Shown in pieces: positions 8,259-17,000 of a DNA stretch of 20,733 nt (its first letter is position 1; every line of letters begins with the position of its first letter). The translations under genes and the position numbers were made by a program. The notes below the pieces were generated by a model that was not told the DNA's origin, made no database searches, and saw only the letters and a program-made list of their open reading frames with translations. The stretch is from a virus. Location of the stretch: IMG/VR virus record IMGVR_UViG_3300031245_000137, positions 1 through 20,733 of that record; one strand, given 5' to 3'.

Positions 8259-8680
8259 TGCAATATCACCTCCCTATCTTTAACATAACTTCCCATCTTA
8301 CTTAAAACTATCTTAAATAACTTCTCTATACAACTTACTACAACATTAATCTCCCTTTCATCATATAAATCCCTTAACCCTTTCTCCGCCATCTCAATAA
8401 CATGAGACAACCCCCTTAACCCTAATCCAGCAACTATAAGTAATACCAATACATCCCTCACATCCTCTTCCCCATCAGCTAAAGACCTTACTGCCTCCGA
8501 CACAACATTTAAAAGAGCTAACCTTATCATCTGCGCTATAACTCCTTCCTGAGTCAACCCCAAAGCAGGATCAAAATTCTTAAAACATGCGTCAAAAACT
8601 AAATCTTCATCATGCTCATAACTCGCTTCTTCCAATATCTTAAACACCTTCTCTAAATCAATCTGAACACCTCCCATCAT
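8255..8680 (-). CDS. Unknown small helical protein after the UvsW-like helicase
   Basis: A protein of about 141 residues with no family I recognise. It is acidic and mainly alpha-helical, with one hydrophobic helix in the middle (around VRDVLVLLIVAGLG, residues 75-88) that could be a buried core helix rather than a membrane segment. I chose the ATG at 8680 (the first of two adjacent ATGs) because AAGGAGGGAGG lies just upstream, inside the end of the helicase gene, and only one base separates it from the helicase stop. A longer frame starting at 8734 overlaps the helicase by 53 bases without a better ribosome site. Its stop overlaps the next start as GTGA. Position suggests a replication accessory factor; that is inference. 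Confidence 0.72.
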   Translation of the reverse strand: MMGGVQIDLEKVFKILEEASYEHDEDLVFDACFKNFDPALGLTQEGVIAQMIRLALLNVVSEAVRSLADGEEDVRDVLVLLIVAGLGLRGLSHVIEMAEKGLRDLYDEREINVVVSCIEKLFKIVLSKMGSYVKDREVILQ

Positions 8681-8681
8681 T

Positions 8682-10178
8682 CTAATACCTCCCTCCTTGA
8701 AGTGCCCACTCATTACCACATAACCCCACCTCATTGATTACCCCACCCCCATTCACATCAATAAACTTACTACCAGCCCAAACTAAAAACCTCCTCTCCA
8801 ACCCCTCCTTCTCATAAAAATTTATACGCTTCTTCACATGCTCCTTCATATACCTGTTGTCCACTACAAATTCCCATATACTTACCTCGTCCTTACCATC
8901 CTCTACCCTTACCCCTCTACCTATCCTTTGCATTACCCTAGAAACACTCTTCGTACTACACCAAAATACTATACCCCCTATACCGGCTACATCTATACCT
9001 TCGTCAAAAATCGTGGTCGCTACCACCACATCATACCACTTCCTCTTCATACCTTCCAAAATACTTACCCTCTCTTCATCACGCCTCCCTCCATGTGCAA
9101 ACACTACATTCCATCCCTCCTTCCTTAACTCCGACAACAACCTCCTTCCATGCTTTATCCTTTCTACAAAAATTACTATACACTTCTTGCCACTACCTAA
9201 CTCTTGCCTCAAAACCCCTTTCAATACCTCTACCATCCTTCCGTCCCTACCATATACCTCATCAAATACCTCATCCCATTTACCCTTATACTTAAACGGC
9301 ACTACAACAATGTAAACCTGAGGCTTCGCTGCATATCCTCTGCTTACCAAATCCTTCACCTGCACCCCATACACTACATCCCCCGTCAATCCAATCAATA
9401 ACAAATCCCTCTCCTCATTATACACAAGCGGCGTCCCTGAAAATCCATACCTCCACTTCGCATTACATGACATCGCCACCTGCGACCATGTCTTACTTGG
9501 ACTATGATGACATTCGTCTATCAATAATATACCTACCTCGTCCCTTAACCACTTCACTAACTTCGGCTTCTTCATCCAGACTGATTGCACCATACCCACC
9601 ACTACCCTCTTCCCTATGTCTACCCTCCCATTACCTACCATCCCTACTTCCTCACCTAACCTCATCCGCAACCTCTCCACTGTCTGATGCAACAGCTCCA
9701 CCCTGTGCACTAATACTAATGCCCTCTCCTCAGACAATGCTTTCAATACACCTGCCATCACCTCTGTCTTCCCTGCACCTGTTCCCATCTTAACTGCTGC
9801 CCTCTTGCTTGCCAATACTTGCTTCAACACAGGCAACTGTGTCTCCTTCCACCTTGCCTCGTCTATACCATTCAATACTATACCTTCCACATCACCATGC
9901 CAACCACCAAATACATTCTCTGCCCCGTTTACCTCAACCTTAAACCCCTTCTCCATTAACCCTACTACTACCTTCGATAAAAAACCCGTCAAAAACCTAC
10001 ACCTCAACCTGTCATAAAAACGCCTATACCCATCCCAAAAACCCACCCTATACGCCTGACTCCAAAAAGCCCAAGGCACTTTCACTGACAACAACCTGTC
10101 TATCTCACCGTGAACTTCTTCATTTCCATCCTTTACATACACATACACTACATCCACATCTAATACTACATCTGCCAT
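8682..10178 (-). CDS. UvsW-like SF2 DNA helicase
   Basis: This 498-residue superfamily 2 helicase has motif I GTGAGKT (132-138), motif II DECH (221-224), motif III SGTP (247-250), motif V around VVVATTIFDEGIDV (384-397) and motif VI QRIGRGVR (417-424). The N-terminal 100 residues match in layout the small substrate-binding domain of T4 UvsW, which reshapes branched DNA and R-loops and helps switch to recombination-driven replication. RAD25/XPB-type helicases and restriction-enzyme R subunits share the motor, but there is no nuclease domain and no partner methylase. It lies between clamp loader and primosome genes. The ATG at 10178 follows the clamp loader stop by 2 bases, with GGAGG 9 bases upstream. 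Confidence 0.9.
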   Translation of the reverse strand: MADVVLDVDVVYVYVKDGNEEVHGEIDRLLSVKVPWAFWSQAYRVGFWDGYRRFYDRLRCRFLTGFLSKVVVGLMEKGFKVEVNGAENVFGGWHGDVEGIVLNGIDEARWKETQLPVLKQVLASKRAAVKMGTGAGKTEVMAGVLKALSEERALVLVHRVELLHQTVERLRMRLGEEVGMVGNGRVDIGKRVVVGMVQSVWMKKPKLVKWLRDEVGILLIDECHHSPSKTWSQVAMSCNAKWRYGFSGTPLVYNEERDLLLIGLTGDVVYGVQVKDLVSRGYAAKPQVYIVVVPFKYKGKWDEVFDEVYGRDGRMVEVLKGVLRQELGSGKKCIVIFVERIKHGRRLLSELRKEGWNVVFAHGGRRDEERVSILEGMKRKWYDVVVATTIFDEGIDVAGIGGIVFWCSTKSVSRVMQRIGRGVRVEDGKDEVSIWEFVVDNRYMKEHVKKRINFYEKEGLERRFLVWAGSKFIDVNGGGVINEVGLCGNEWALQGGRY

Positions 10179-10180
10179 CT

Positions 10181-11182
10181 CTACCTACCTCCGCCTTCCA
10201 CATTCTTTACCCACAACGCAGCAGACAATAACTGATACAATACCTTGTCCTCCTCCCTCACAGCATATAAACCCGTAGGCAATGACATAGCATTCAATAC
10301 TCCATACAATTTGACAACATCAGCATACGACGACGCCCTCTTTATCTTCCTCGTCACTGCACTTACCACCATCGGAATCACTCCCCTTAACCCTACTTCC
10401 TTTACCACCCCGTCCATATCCCTTACAATACCCATTACATCACCACTCAATACCATATCAACAAGCGACTTCACCCTGTCTTCGTCATCCCCTACTACCT
10501 CCCCACCAAGACCTGCTCTCTCCAACAACACTAAAAACTTCCTCGGACTACCACCTGCTTCCCTAAATATACTCCTCAGCACCTCATCCCCTAACTCTAA
10601 AACCCAAGGCTCATACTTTACCACCCTTGTCAATAACTGCATCAACCCCTCGTCCGATACAGACTTAAACTCAAATTCCTGGCACCTCTGCTTCAATGGC
10701 TCAATTATACCGTCCAACTTCGTCGTACATAACACAATTACAACATTCGATGGCGGCTCCTCAAGCACTTTCAATAACAAATTCTGTGCCCCAACCGATA
10801 AATTATGCACCTCGTCCAATACCAATACCTTCCTCGCCAAATACACTGGCTTATACATTAACCAGTCAACTATACCTCTCATTGCATCTATGGTCCTGCT
10901 GTCCCCCACATTCTCTTCACGAAAGTCAGGAACACTACCATTTGACATCGCTTGACACTTCTTACACTTACAACATACATCATCTTCACCACCTTCACAA
11001 TTTACCCACATCGACACTATCCTTGCCACTGTAGTCTTACCCGTCCCAGGCGGTCCATAAAACAACAAAGTCTTCCAATCCTTCCTCTTCCTTAATACCC
11101 TTACTACATGATCTTGCCCTACTACCTCAACCCACTTCCTTGGCCTATACTTCGTAGTAAAATCTCTACCCATATTACCCAC
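10181..11182 (-). CDS. DnaX-like clamp loader ATPase
   Basis: This 333-residue AAA+ protein opens the sliding clamp and places it on primed DNA. After the N-terminal YRPRKWVEVVGQDHV (12-26), typical of DnaX, come Walker A GPPGTGKT (43-50), a zinc module (C62, C70, C73, C76), Walker B with DEVH (123-126), sensor I near TTKLD (153-157) and QRC (165-167), the counterpart of the SRC arginine finger. It is close to the gamma core without the tau extension. Two starts are possible: GTG at 11182, with AGGAGG at ideal spacing and an 8-base overlap with recA, or ATG at 11173 just after the recA stop, with only AGGTGG upstream. I favour the GTG. No delta or delta' gene is visible. Confidence 0.93.
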   Translation of the reverse strand: MGNMGRDFTTKYRPRKWVEVVGQDHVVRVLRKRKDWKTLLFYGPPGTGKTTVARIVSMWVNCEGGEDDVCCKCKKCQAMSNGSVPDFREENVGDSRTIDAMRGIVDWLMYKPVYLARKVLVLDEVHNLSVGAQNLLLKVLEEPPSNVVIVLCTTKLDGIIEPLKQRCQEFEFKSVSDEGLMQLLTRVVKYEPWVLELGDEVLRSIFREAGGSPRKFLVLLERAGLGGEVVGDDEDRVKSLVDMVLSGDVMGIVRDMDGVVKEVGLRGVIPMVVSAVTRKIKRASSYADVVKLYGVLNAMSLPTGLYAVREEDKVLYQLLSAALWVKNVEGGGR

Positions 11183-12200
11183 CTAACACCACCTCCTCTC
11201 TCAATTCAATACCAGGCAGCACTTCCACCAAATACTCATATATATCACTACCAAATACATCCTCCAACGCCGGAAGCACTCTGTTCGGCTGCGCTACTAA
11301 TATCTCCAAAAAGTCACTTGCTCTCCACTTCTTATCCTCATATACAAACCTATACCAACCACCGCTCTCCTCCACCTTCCTCTCCATCAATAATATCTCC
11401 AGCAATCCTTCCCACCATGGTACAAAATCGTCCCTGTCCCACCTTAACTGCACCGTCATCTCCCTGAACGGAACGTCTACCCTATTCTTCGTTACCGTAG
11501 CCCTTACCTTAAAACCTTTCACTACCTTGTCTTCAACTATATGCCCCTTCCTCTTCAATTCCATCTTCACTGCTACATGATAATCTATCGCTCTGCCTCC
11601 CGGCGCAAATTCACCCCCAAATGGATCCCCTATCCTTTCCCTCAACTGATTCAATAACACCAACATACTACCTGACTTGTCCAACTCCTGAACAATCAAC
11701 CTAAATCCCTTGCCTACTACCTGCGCCTTCGTCAAATCCCTCGTGTCCATTCCATCCTCTAATTCCTTCTCCGTAGGAGTAGCTGCCACACTGTCCCATA
11801 CGAATACTACAGGAACACCAGCCTTCTCCATAAGCTCAAGCATTAACTCCCACCCTCTCTCCACTGATAACTCCGAAAACACTAACAACCTGCTATTGTC
11901 TACCCCACACCTTTGACCAAAATCTCTGTCATACGCTACTTCCACATCGAATAACACAGCTAAAAACCCCTTCCTCTGCGCTCTACCCAATAACTTGTAC
12001 GCAAACATGCTCTTACCTGCTGAATAGTCCCCACATACCTCCACTACTCTACCCAAAGGAAAACCCTTACCCTTCGACACTAGCCAATCAAATGCCAATA
12101 TCCCTGACTTCAACCATGCTTTCACCTTCTTGTCATCACCCAACGAATACGATACACTCTTTAACGACTTCAATCCTTTCAATAACTCTTTAACATCCAT
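11175..12200 (-). CDS. recA: RecA/UvsX-family recombinase
   Basis: This 341-residue recombinase forms filaments on single-stranded DNA and drives strand exchange. Walker A is GDYSAGKS (57-64), a catalytic Glu is at 87, Walker B ends in D136 (VFVWDSVAA), the loop region carries NQLRERIGDPFGG (184-196) and then PGG (200-202), all in the RecA order. The C-terminal 60 residues are acidic, as in bacterial RecA. With the UvsW-like helicase, SSB and Cas4-like nuclease it supplies recombination-dependent replication and repair. The ATG at 12200 is preceded by GGGAGG, 15 bases after the sliding clamp stop. The protein is full length compared with RecA (about 350 residues). Confidence 0.95.
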   Translation of the reverse strand: MDVKELLKGLKSLKSVSYSLGDDKKVKAWLKSGILAFDWLVSKGKGFPLGRVVEVCGDYSAGKSMFAYKLLGRAQRKGFLAVLFDVEVAYDRDFGQRCGVDNSRLLVFSELSVERGWELMLELMEKAGVPVVFVWDSVAATPTEKELEDGMDTRDLTKAQVVGKGFRLIVQELDKSGSMLVLLNQLRERIGDPFGGEFAPGGRAIDYHVAVKMELKRKGHIVEDKVVKGFKVRATVTKNRVDVPFREMTVQLRWDRDDFVPWWEGLLEILLMERKVEESGGWYRFVYEDKKWRASDFLEILVAQPNRVLPALEDVFGSDIYEYLVEVLPGIELREEVVLGG

Positions 12201-12215
12201 ACCCCAGCTACCTCC

Positions 12216-13256
12216 CTAACTTATCGTCGCTACGACATACTCAATCCCCTCCACACTCCTACAATAAATTACATCGTCAGATAACCCCAGCTCAATCACT
12301 CCATCTATCACACCGTCAAGATCCCTTGCCAAGACACCAACTACATAACCACCTTCCATATTTACCTTCTGCAATTTCCTCGTCCACTCAAATCCTCTTA
12401 ACGACGATACTCTCAAACCTAACCAACCCTCATCCACTTCCAAATACACTACATCTGACGGATCCAATACCTTTACTATCCTACTTATTTCATCTGTCAC
12501 CACCAAATCCACAGCAACCTTCTTTACCTTGTCCCTATAACCTACCAATACATCCCCTAACTCAGGATAACTCATATCATAACCTAATACCCCAACATAA
12601 AACTCCCCGTCAAACTCCACATACAACCTGCCACCTATAATCCATGCACCTACTATCCTCTCCCCCTCTGCTACCTCCACAAGCTGCTTTACTCCGGAAA
12701 CTGATAACATCACCTTTTCTTCCCCTACAATAAAGGGAACAAAATAACACGCAATCCTTACTCTGTCAGTCGCAAAAATACCTCCCTTGTCAAAACATAT
12801 CACTCTATACTCAACAGAAGAACTGCCCGACGATGCAATCTCCCCTTCCTTTTTCAATACCTTCAACACCTCATCCTTCCAGTCAATTACTACCTCCCTA
12901 CCCCCTCTACCCTTCACCAAAGGAATAATCCTATTCACCGTTCCATCAACATGTATCTTACTTATCTTTACCTCAACATCATTACCTCTTATAACAAAAT
13001 ACCCCTCTTCCATACCAACACCATAAACTACTCCTGGATCCAATACCTTCACAACATCATAAAACTTCGAAGCTGGAACTACTCCCTCAAAACTTCCCCC
13101 ATACCATAACTCAAACTCAAAAAAGCCATTACTACCATACACATAACCATCCTTAAAAAAGTGCAACACTCCAAATAATCCTGTCTTTTCCAATTTTTCG
13201 TCTGCTACTAACCTCGCTAACTTAACAAGCTTTGGCATTACTATATCCCACTTCAT
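12216..13256 (-). CDS. DnaN-like sliding clamp (divergent)
   Basis: This 346-residue protein has the length and pattern of the bacterial beta clamp, which holds the polymerase on DNA. It is a string of beta-rich segments over three repeats; FATDRVRIA near residues 176-184 matches the ATDxxR turn shared by beta clamps, and the C-terminal EYVVATIS resembles the usual DnaN ending. Sequence identity to well-known clamps looks low, so the call also rests on the neighbouring clamp loader. The ATG at 13256 is preceded by GAGGAGG at good spacing, 26 bases after the stop of the DpdA-like gene. A clamp partner for a family A polymerase is less usual than for Pol III. A T4 gp45-type clamp would be shorter (about 230 residues). 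Confidence 0.75.
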   Translation of the reverse strand: MKWDIVMPKLVKLARLVADEKLEKTGLFGVLHFFKDGYVYGSNGFFEFELWYGGSFEGVVPASKFYDVVKVLDPGVVYGVGMEEGYFVIRGNDVEVKISKIHVDGTVNRIIPLVKGRGGREVVIDWKDEVLKVLKKEGEIASSGSSSVEYRVICFDKGGIFATDRVRIACYFVPFIVGEEKVMLSVSGVKQLVEVAEGERIVGAWIIGGRLYVEFDGEFYVGVLGYDMSYPELGDVLVGYRDKVKKVAVDLVVTDEISRIVKVLDPSDVVYLEVDEGWLGLRVSSLRGFEWTRKLQKVNMEGGYVVGVLARDLDGVIDGVIELGLSDDVIYCRSVEGIEYVVATIS

Positions 13257-13282
13257 AACCCCTTCCTCCTCTACCCATCTTT

Positions 13283-14263
13283 TTACACCAAATAATTTCT
13301 ACTCTTCAACCTATACACCTCCCAATCTCTAAACTGGCTCCACCACTTCTCCATTTCCCTATAATACCAAATACTCCACTTGCCCCTCTCTATACTGTCT
13401 TGCAACCTCTCCTCTACATCCTTTACATCCATCTCTTCACTAAATACTTCCTTAGCCACCTCCTTCACTACATCCTCCCCTACCATCTTTACATAATCCA
13501 AAAAATACCAACCCTTATCATCCGAAGTTCTCCTCCTTGTCACCTTCACTACAAATAATGACTCAAACGTAAACTCCCCTCCCTTACCTAATAACGGAAC
13601 AGGAACAAAACCATAAGCACAATACTTTTTCCAACCAGTCGAATCTGCCGAATACAACGGATACCTCCTAAACACTTCCGGTGTCACTGCCCCAAAAATG
13701 TGCACTTTCGGATGCGGCTCCCCACCTTCCACTTTTACAAAATTCCTAAACACTCCGTCCATCCACTGCGATATCACTTTCCTACCTCCTACTAAACCTC
13801 CCGTCCCCAAATACTCTACCCCTTCCTCTAAATACCTTTCCACAAACCTATAATCTGCCCCATAATGCACTACAGGCATCGGATTTAACCCCTCACCCCT
13901 CATCTCCTTCCATATCTCCCAAGTCCTCTCCGGATCAAAAATTACATCCAATACCACATACACATTAACGTTATCCCCAAACTCCTTCAACCACTCCACA
14001 TACTCCCTCTTATATGCCTCAAACCCCTTACTCTTACTCCAATCCGTCCCTATCACCTCCTTCACATCCGTACTAGTTCCTACATTCTTATTCCACCAAC
14101 TAAATGCACCACTATCCAACATAACCCATAAACCTCTACCCTTCAATCCCAATAACTTCCCCAAACCCCTCCTGTCATAAAAAGAACCAAGCACTGATGA
14201 CTCTACCCTTACCATTTGCTCCAATTCACCAGGCGAATTTGTCAATCCTAACAATATCCTCAT
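13283..14263 (-). CDS. dpdA: DpdA-like DNA transglycosylase (TGT fold)
   Basis: This 326-residue protein resembles DpdA, the tRNA-guanine-transglycosylase relative that swaps guanine in DNA for preQ0. Motifs follow the TGT barrel: LDSGAFS (49-55, Asp50 at the place of the TGT general acid), LDV with D106, GTGGLVGG (153-160), VHIFG (187-191) and YSADSTG (204-210), with D207 at the likely nucleophile position. The zinc-binding Cys/His set of tRNA enzymes is missing, as in phage DpdA proteins. The ATG at 14263 lies inside the end of gat-queC (38-base overlap) with GGAGG nine bases upstream, so the two proteins are translationally linked. A tRNA-modifying TGT is the alternative, but the missing zinc site and the gene company favour DNA. 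Confidence 0.8.
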   Translation of the reverse strand: MRILLGLTNSPGELEQMVRVESSVLGSFYDRRGLGKLLGLKGRGLWVMLDSGAFSWWNKNVGTSTDVKEVIGTDWSKSKGFEAYKREYVEWLKEFGDNVNVYVVLDVIFDPERTWEIWKEMRGEGLNPMPVVHYGADYRFVERYLEEGVEYLGTGGLVGGRKVISQWMDGVFRNFVKVEGGEPHPKVHIFGAVTPEVFRRYPLYSADSTGWKKYCAYGFVPVPLLGKGGEFTFESLFVVKVTRRRTSDDKGWYFLDYVKMVGEDVVKEVAKEVFSEEMDVKDVEERLQDSIERGKWSIWYYREMEKWWSQFRDWEVYRLKSRNYLV

Positions 14264-15845
14264 ACAATAACTCCTCCAACTTCTTCCTGTCCTCTTCCTT
14301 CACAAACCTTACCTTCCTTACAATACTATCAACATCAATCACTTGCCTCCCCATTGCCCTGTCTTCCTCTAACTCATACTCCACTCCCTTCCGATAAAAT
14401 AACCTCGGATCCGGGACACCTGCAATCCTTGCCGCCCACCGACTTAACATAGTCGATCCACATTCCTCACATAACACTATCCTACCATCCTCAACCTTAG
14501 GCTCGTCACATGAACAAGTCCACTCAAACGGAAACCCTAACCTATAACCTAACCACCATTCCTCCACTTTGGTCAAATTTTCAAACAAATTCACATACTC
14601 TACCCTGTCCCATATCAATAAACCATACCTTAACACTTCCCTCATCGACTTCACAAACTTTTCACTATTGTCTGGATACACCCCTGCCTCAGTCATATTG
14701 CTCCACCCCGCTACTATATACACTTTGCTATAACCCTTCCATAACTCTTGCTCCGCTAACGATGCCAACACAGCCCAAAACACTAAATTCCTACCCGATA
14801 CCCAAGCCGTCGTCGTCTTCAACATACCACACTTGCCCGTGCTCACTCCTATACCCACATCCACCAGCTCCGACCTATCCCCACCCAATACATGCCTCAA
14901 ATCAATTACCCTATACCCCATACCACCTAACTCTGCCTGCTTCTGCACTGCAAGCCTCTCCGCTTCCTCTCCCTTCTGTCCATAATCAAAATGCACTAAC
15001 TCCACATCATACCCCAACTTCCTTAACAACCACCCAGACAATCCACTATCTATACCACCAGACGCCGACACTAACACCTTCTCCTTACCTAACTTCCCCA
15101 CCTCCTCTACACACGGATGCACTACCTTCCCAACAAATTCATGCCTCCTCTGCACTCCACTGTCCAAATCCAACTCCCACCATTCCCATCCACCTACCTC
15201 ATCCACATAATAATCCTCCCATACACATACACCCGTCCTACTAAACCCCGTCAGCCTACTTACTACATCCCATACACTTTCCATTTCACTGTGCAATACA
15301 AATCCATACCCCTTCACATACGCTCTCGCTAACGGTCTAAAATTCACCCCATAATATACCCTGCCCAACTTCGTATCTACCAACACAAATGCAAACCCAC
15401 CCTCCACTCTCTCCATTAACTCTTCCATCCCATACTTAACATACCCATTCAATAACGCCTCACTGTCTACCCTGTACAACCTACCAACATCCTCTACCTC
15501 CTTTACAAACCTTTCCGACACTGATCCATTGTGCACCAGCACTAACCCTCCCTTACACAAGGGCTGAAGCACATCCTCATCAGAACTAAACTCTGTCTCC
15601 GGCCTCGCTCTACAAAAACCTAATAACAATGACCCCGCCTTCCACCTCTCCTCCACCCATAACAATACCTCCGCCCTCACCTTAGAATAACACTCTGCCC
15701 ATTTCCTTACCTCTACCTGCCTACCGTCCACTACTGCTACCCCTGTCCCGTCCACCCCCCTCCTTTCCGCACCCAACATTAACTTGTCAATTACATCCAA
15801 CGGAAACCTGCCTTCCCTATTCCATACCATTACTATTCCACACAT
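14226..15845 (-). CDS. gat-queC: GAT-QueC: class II glutamine amidotransferase fused to QueC-like domain
   Basis: This 539-residue fusion has an N-terminal class II (Ntn) glutamine amidotransferase: Cys2 becomes the nucleophile after Met removal, followed by RPETEFSS (81-88) and HNGS (105-108). From about residue 250 a QueC-type ATP pyrophosphatase follows: SGGIDS (262-267), GRN (351-353), YPDNSEKF (390-397) and zinc cysteines C444, C446, C459, C462. In crenarchaea this fusion turns preQ0 in tRNA into archaeosine; in Escherichia phage 9g it accompanies dG+ in DNA. Ammonia from glutamine is added to the nitrile. The start is fixed by the need for MCGI; AAGGTGG precedes it, 6 bases after the radical SAM stop. 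All expected active-site residues are present. Asparagine synthetase shares the architecture but lacks the YPD and zinc motifs. Confidence 0.93.
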   Translation of the reverse strand: MCGIVMVWNREGRFPLDVIDKLMLGAERRGVDGTGVAVVDGRQVEVRKWAECYSKVRAEVLLWVEERWKAGSLLLGFCRARPETEFSSDEDVLQPLCKGGLVLVHNGSVSERFVKEVEDVGRLYRVDSEALLNGYVKYGMEELMERVEGGFAFVLVDTKLGRVYYGVNFRPLARAYVKGYGFVLHSEMESVWDVVSRLTGFSRTGVCVWEDYYVDEVGGWEWWELDLDSGVQRRHEFVGKVVHPCVEEVGKLGKEKVLVSASGGIDSGLSGWLLRKLGYDVELVHFDYGQKGEEAERLAVQKQAELGGMGYRVIDLRHVLGGDRSELVDVGIGVSTGKCGMLKTTTAWVSGRNLVFWAVLASLAEQELWKGYSKVYIVAGWSNMTEAGVYPDNSEKFVKSMREVLRYGLLIWDRVEYVNLFENLTKVEEWWLGYRLGFPFEWTCSCDEPKVEDGRIVLCEECGSTMLSRWAARIAGVPDPRLFYRKGVEYELEEDRAMGRQVIDVDSIVRKVRFVKEEDRKKLEELLYEDIVRIDKFAW

Positions 15846-15851
15846 ACCACC

Positions 15852-16919
15852 TTACCCCCTACCATATTTCTCCTTCCAATAACTACTGCGAAAATCGCAT
15901 GCTTCAACCCCAACATTAGCTAACATATGAGGCCATACCCAATAACATCCTCTACACTTCATTACCTCCCTCCTCCATGCCTCCCATACCTCCTCTCCCC
16001 TATCCATAAAATCCCATACACTATAACCTACCTCCCCTACCCTATATCCACATACCCTTAACCTACCATCACATTCCACTGATAAATTCTCCACACCAAA
16101 TCCATACTCCTTCCACCACTTCACATCCTGACTCAATGCCTTGTCTATATTACTCAAATACCCCTTCACTGGCTGAACAAACGGAAACCTTCCCCACTCT
16201 TCCTCCAACCTCAATAACGACTCCTCCCATACCCCCCTGTCTCCCTCAGTTAACCACCACCCCTCACCTTCCACCTTACCTACCATAAAATCCTTGTCCC
16301 CATGATCCCATTCTACATAATTATAACTCACCTTCCACCTACTATCCTTCACTACATTTTCATCAAACCATACCACCATATCATATAACATCTCCACATT
16401 AGCTCTGCTCACCGTTATCAACGATAACACTTCCTCTACTCCATGCTCATACATCCACACCAACCCCTCTAATGCCTCTTCCGCCTTCCTCACTATCTCT
16501 CTCCCTTGACCCTCAATTAGCTTGACAGCAGTCTGAGACAACCTACCCTCTGCTTTCATCCTTTCATAAACTTCTGGAATAAAGTCAACACCGGCACTCC
16601 AATTCCTTAACCCTACATCCACTAACTTCTCCCTCCACTCCAAAAACAACATCTCCGGACTAGTAGAATACATCCCATACTCTATACCTCTTCCTAATAA
16701 CCCACCCACTACCACAACCAACTCCTTACCTAACATCAAAGGCTCATTCCCCAAAAACAGAAAAAACTCAATCCCTTGCTCCCTTAATATGTCAATCACT
16801 TCCAACCACTCCTCCCCAGACAACCTCCGCATACCAAACCTCTTGCTTCCACAATACGGACACTTCCTTGGACATTCCCTATTCAAAAATACTGACGCTA
16901 CAACTGCTTTATCACCCAT
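15852..16919 (-). CDS. Radical SAM protein with C-terminal auxiliary-cluster cysteines
   Basis: This 355-residue enzyme has the radical SAM motif CPRKCPYC (C16, C20, C23; CX3CX2C) that holds the 4Fe-4S cluster, and GNEP (57-60) in the place of GGEP, which contacts SAM. The C-terminal third has C283, C290, C322, C325 and C341, a SPASM/twitch-like set that would hold an extra cluster. It cleaves SAM to a 5'-deoxyadenosyl radical to activate an inert carbon. It sits between gat-queC and the SDR gene. A QueE role (CPH4 to CDG) is possible, but QueE is shorter (about 200-240 residues) and has no such C-terminal cysteines, so another step on the modified base is equally likely. The ATG at 16919 has GGAGG 8 bases upstream. 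Confidence 0.87.
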   Translation of the reverse strand: MGDKAVVASVFLNRECPRKCPYCGSKRFGMRRLSGEEWLEVIDILREQGIEFFLFLGNEPLMLGKELVVVVGGLLGRGIEYGMYSTSPEMLFLEWREKLVDVGLRNWSAGVDFIPEVYERMKAEGRLSQTAVKLIEGQGREIVRKAEEALEGLVWMYEHGVEEVLSLITVSRANVEMLYDMVVWFDENVVKDSRWKVSYNYVEWDHGDKDFMVGKVEGEGWWLTEGDRGVWEESLLRLEEEWGRFPFVQPVKGYLSNIDKALSQDVKWWKEYGFGVENLSVECDGRLRVCGYRVGEVGYSVWDFMDRGEEVWEAWRREVMKCRGCYWVWPHMLANVGVEACDFRSSYWKEKYGRG

Positions 16920-17000
16920 ATCCTTTACCTCCTCTCCTGCAAATGAAAATTACCTTCCCTAATTGAACACCCTACTGGGCACTCATTTCACCACTAATTC

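Noticed and set aside
8255-8734. Longer 159-residue form of the small helical protein
   Set aside because: It would overlap the helicase gene by 53 bases, whereas the ATG at 8680 has AAGGAGGGAGG directly upstream.
14226-15845. Asparagine synthetase B
   Set aside because: The domain order is shared, but the second half has QueC features (YPDNSEKF and a four-cysteine zinc site), and queC and dpdA-like genes flank it.
16920-17000. Terminator or regulatory RNA in the 81-base gap between the SDR and radical SAM genes
   Set aside because: Only a weak hairpin (CCC-AGTA-GGG) with G-U pairs around it is found, without a T-run. Besides a start site with GGAGG the gap holds nothing clear.
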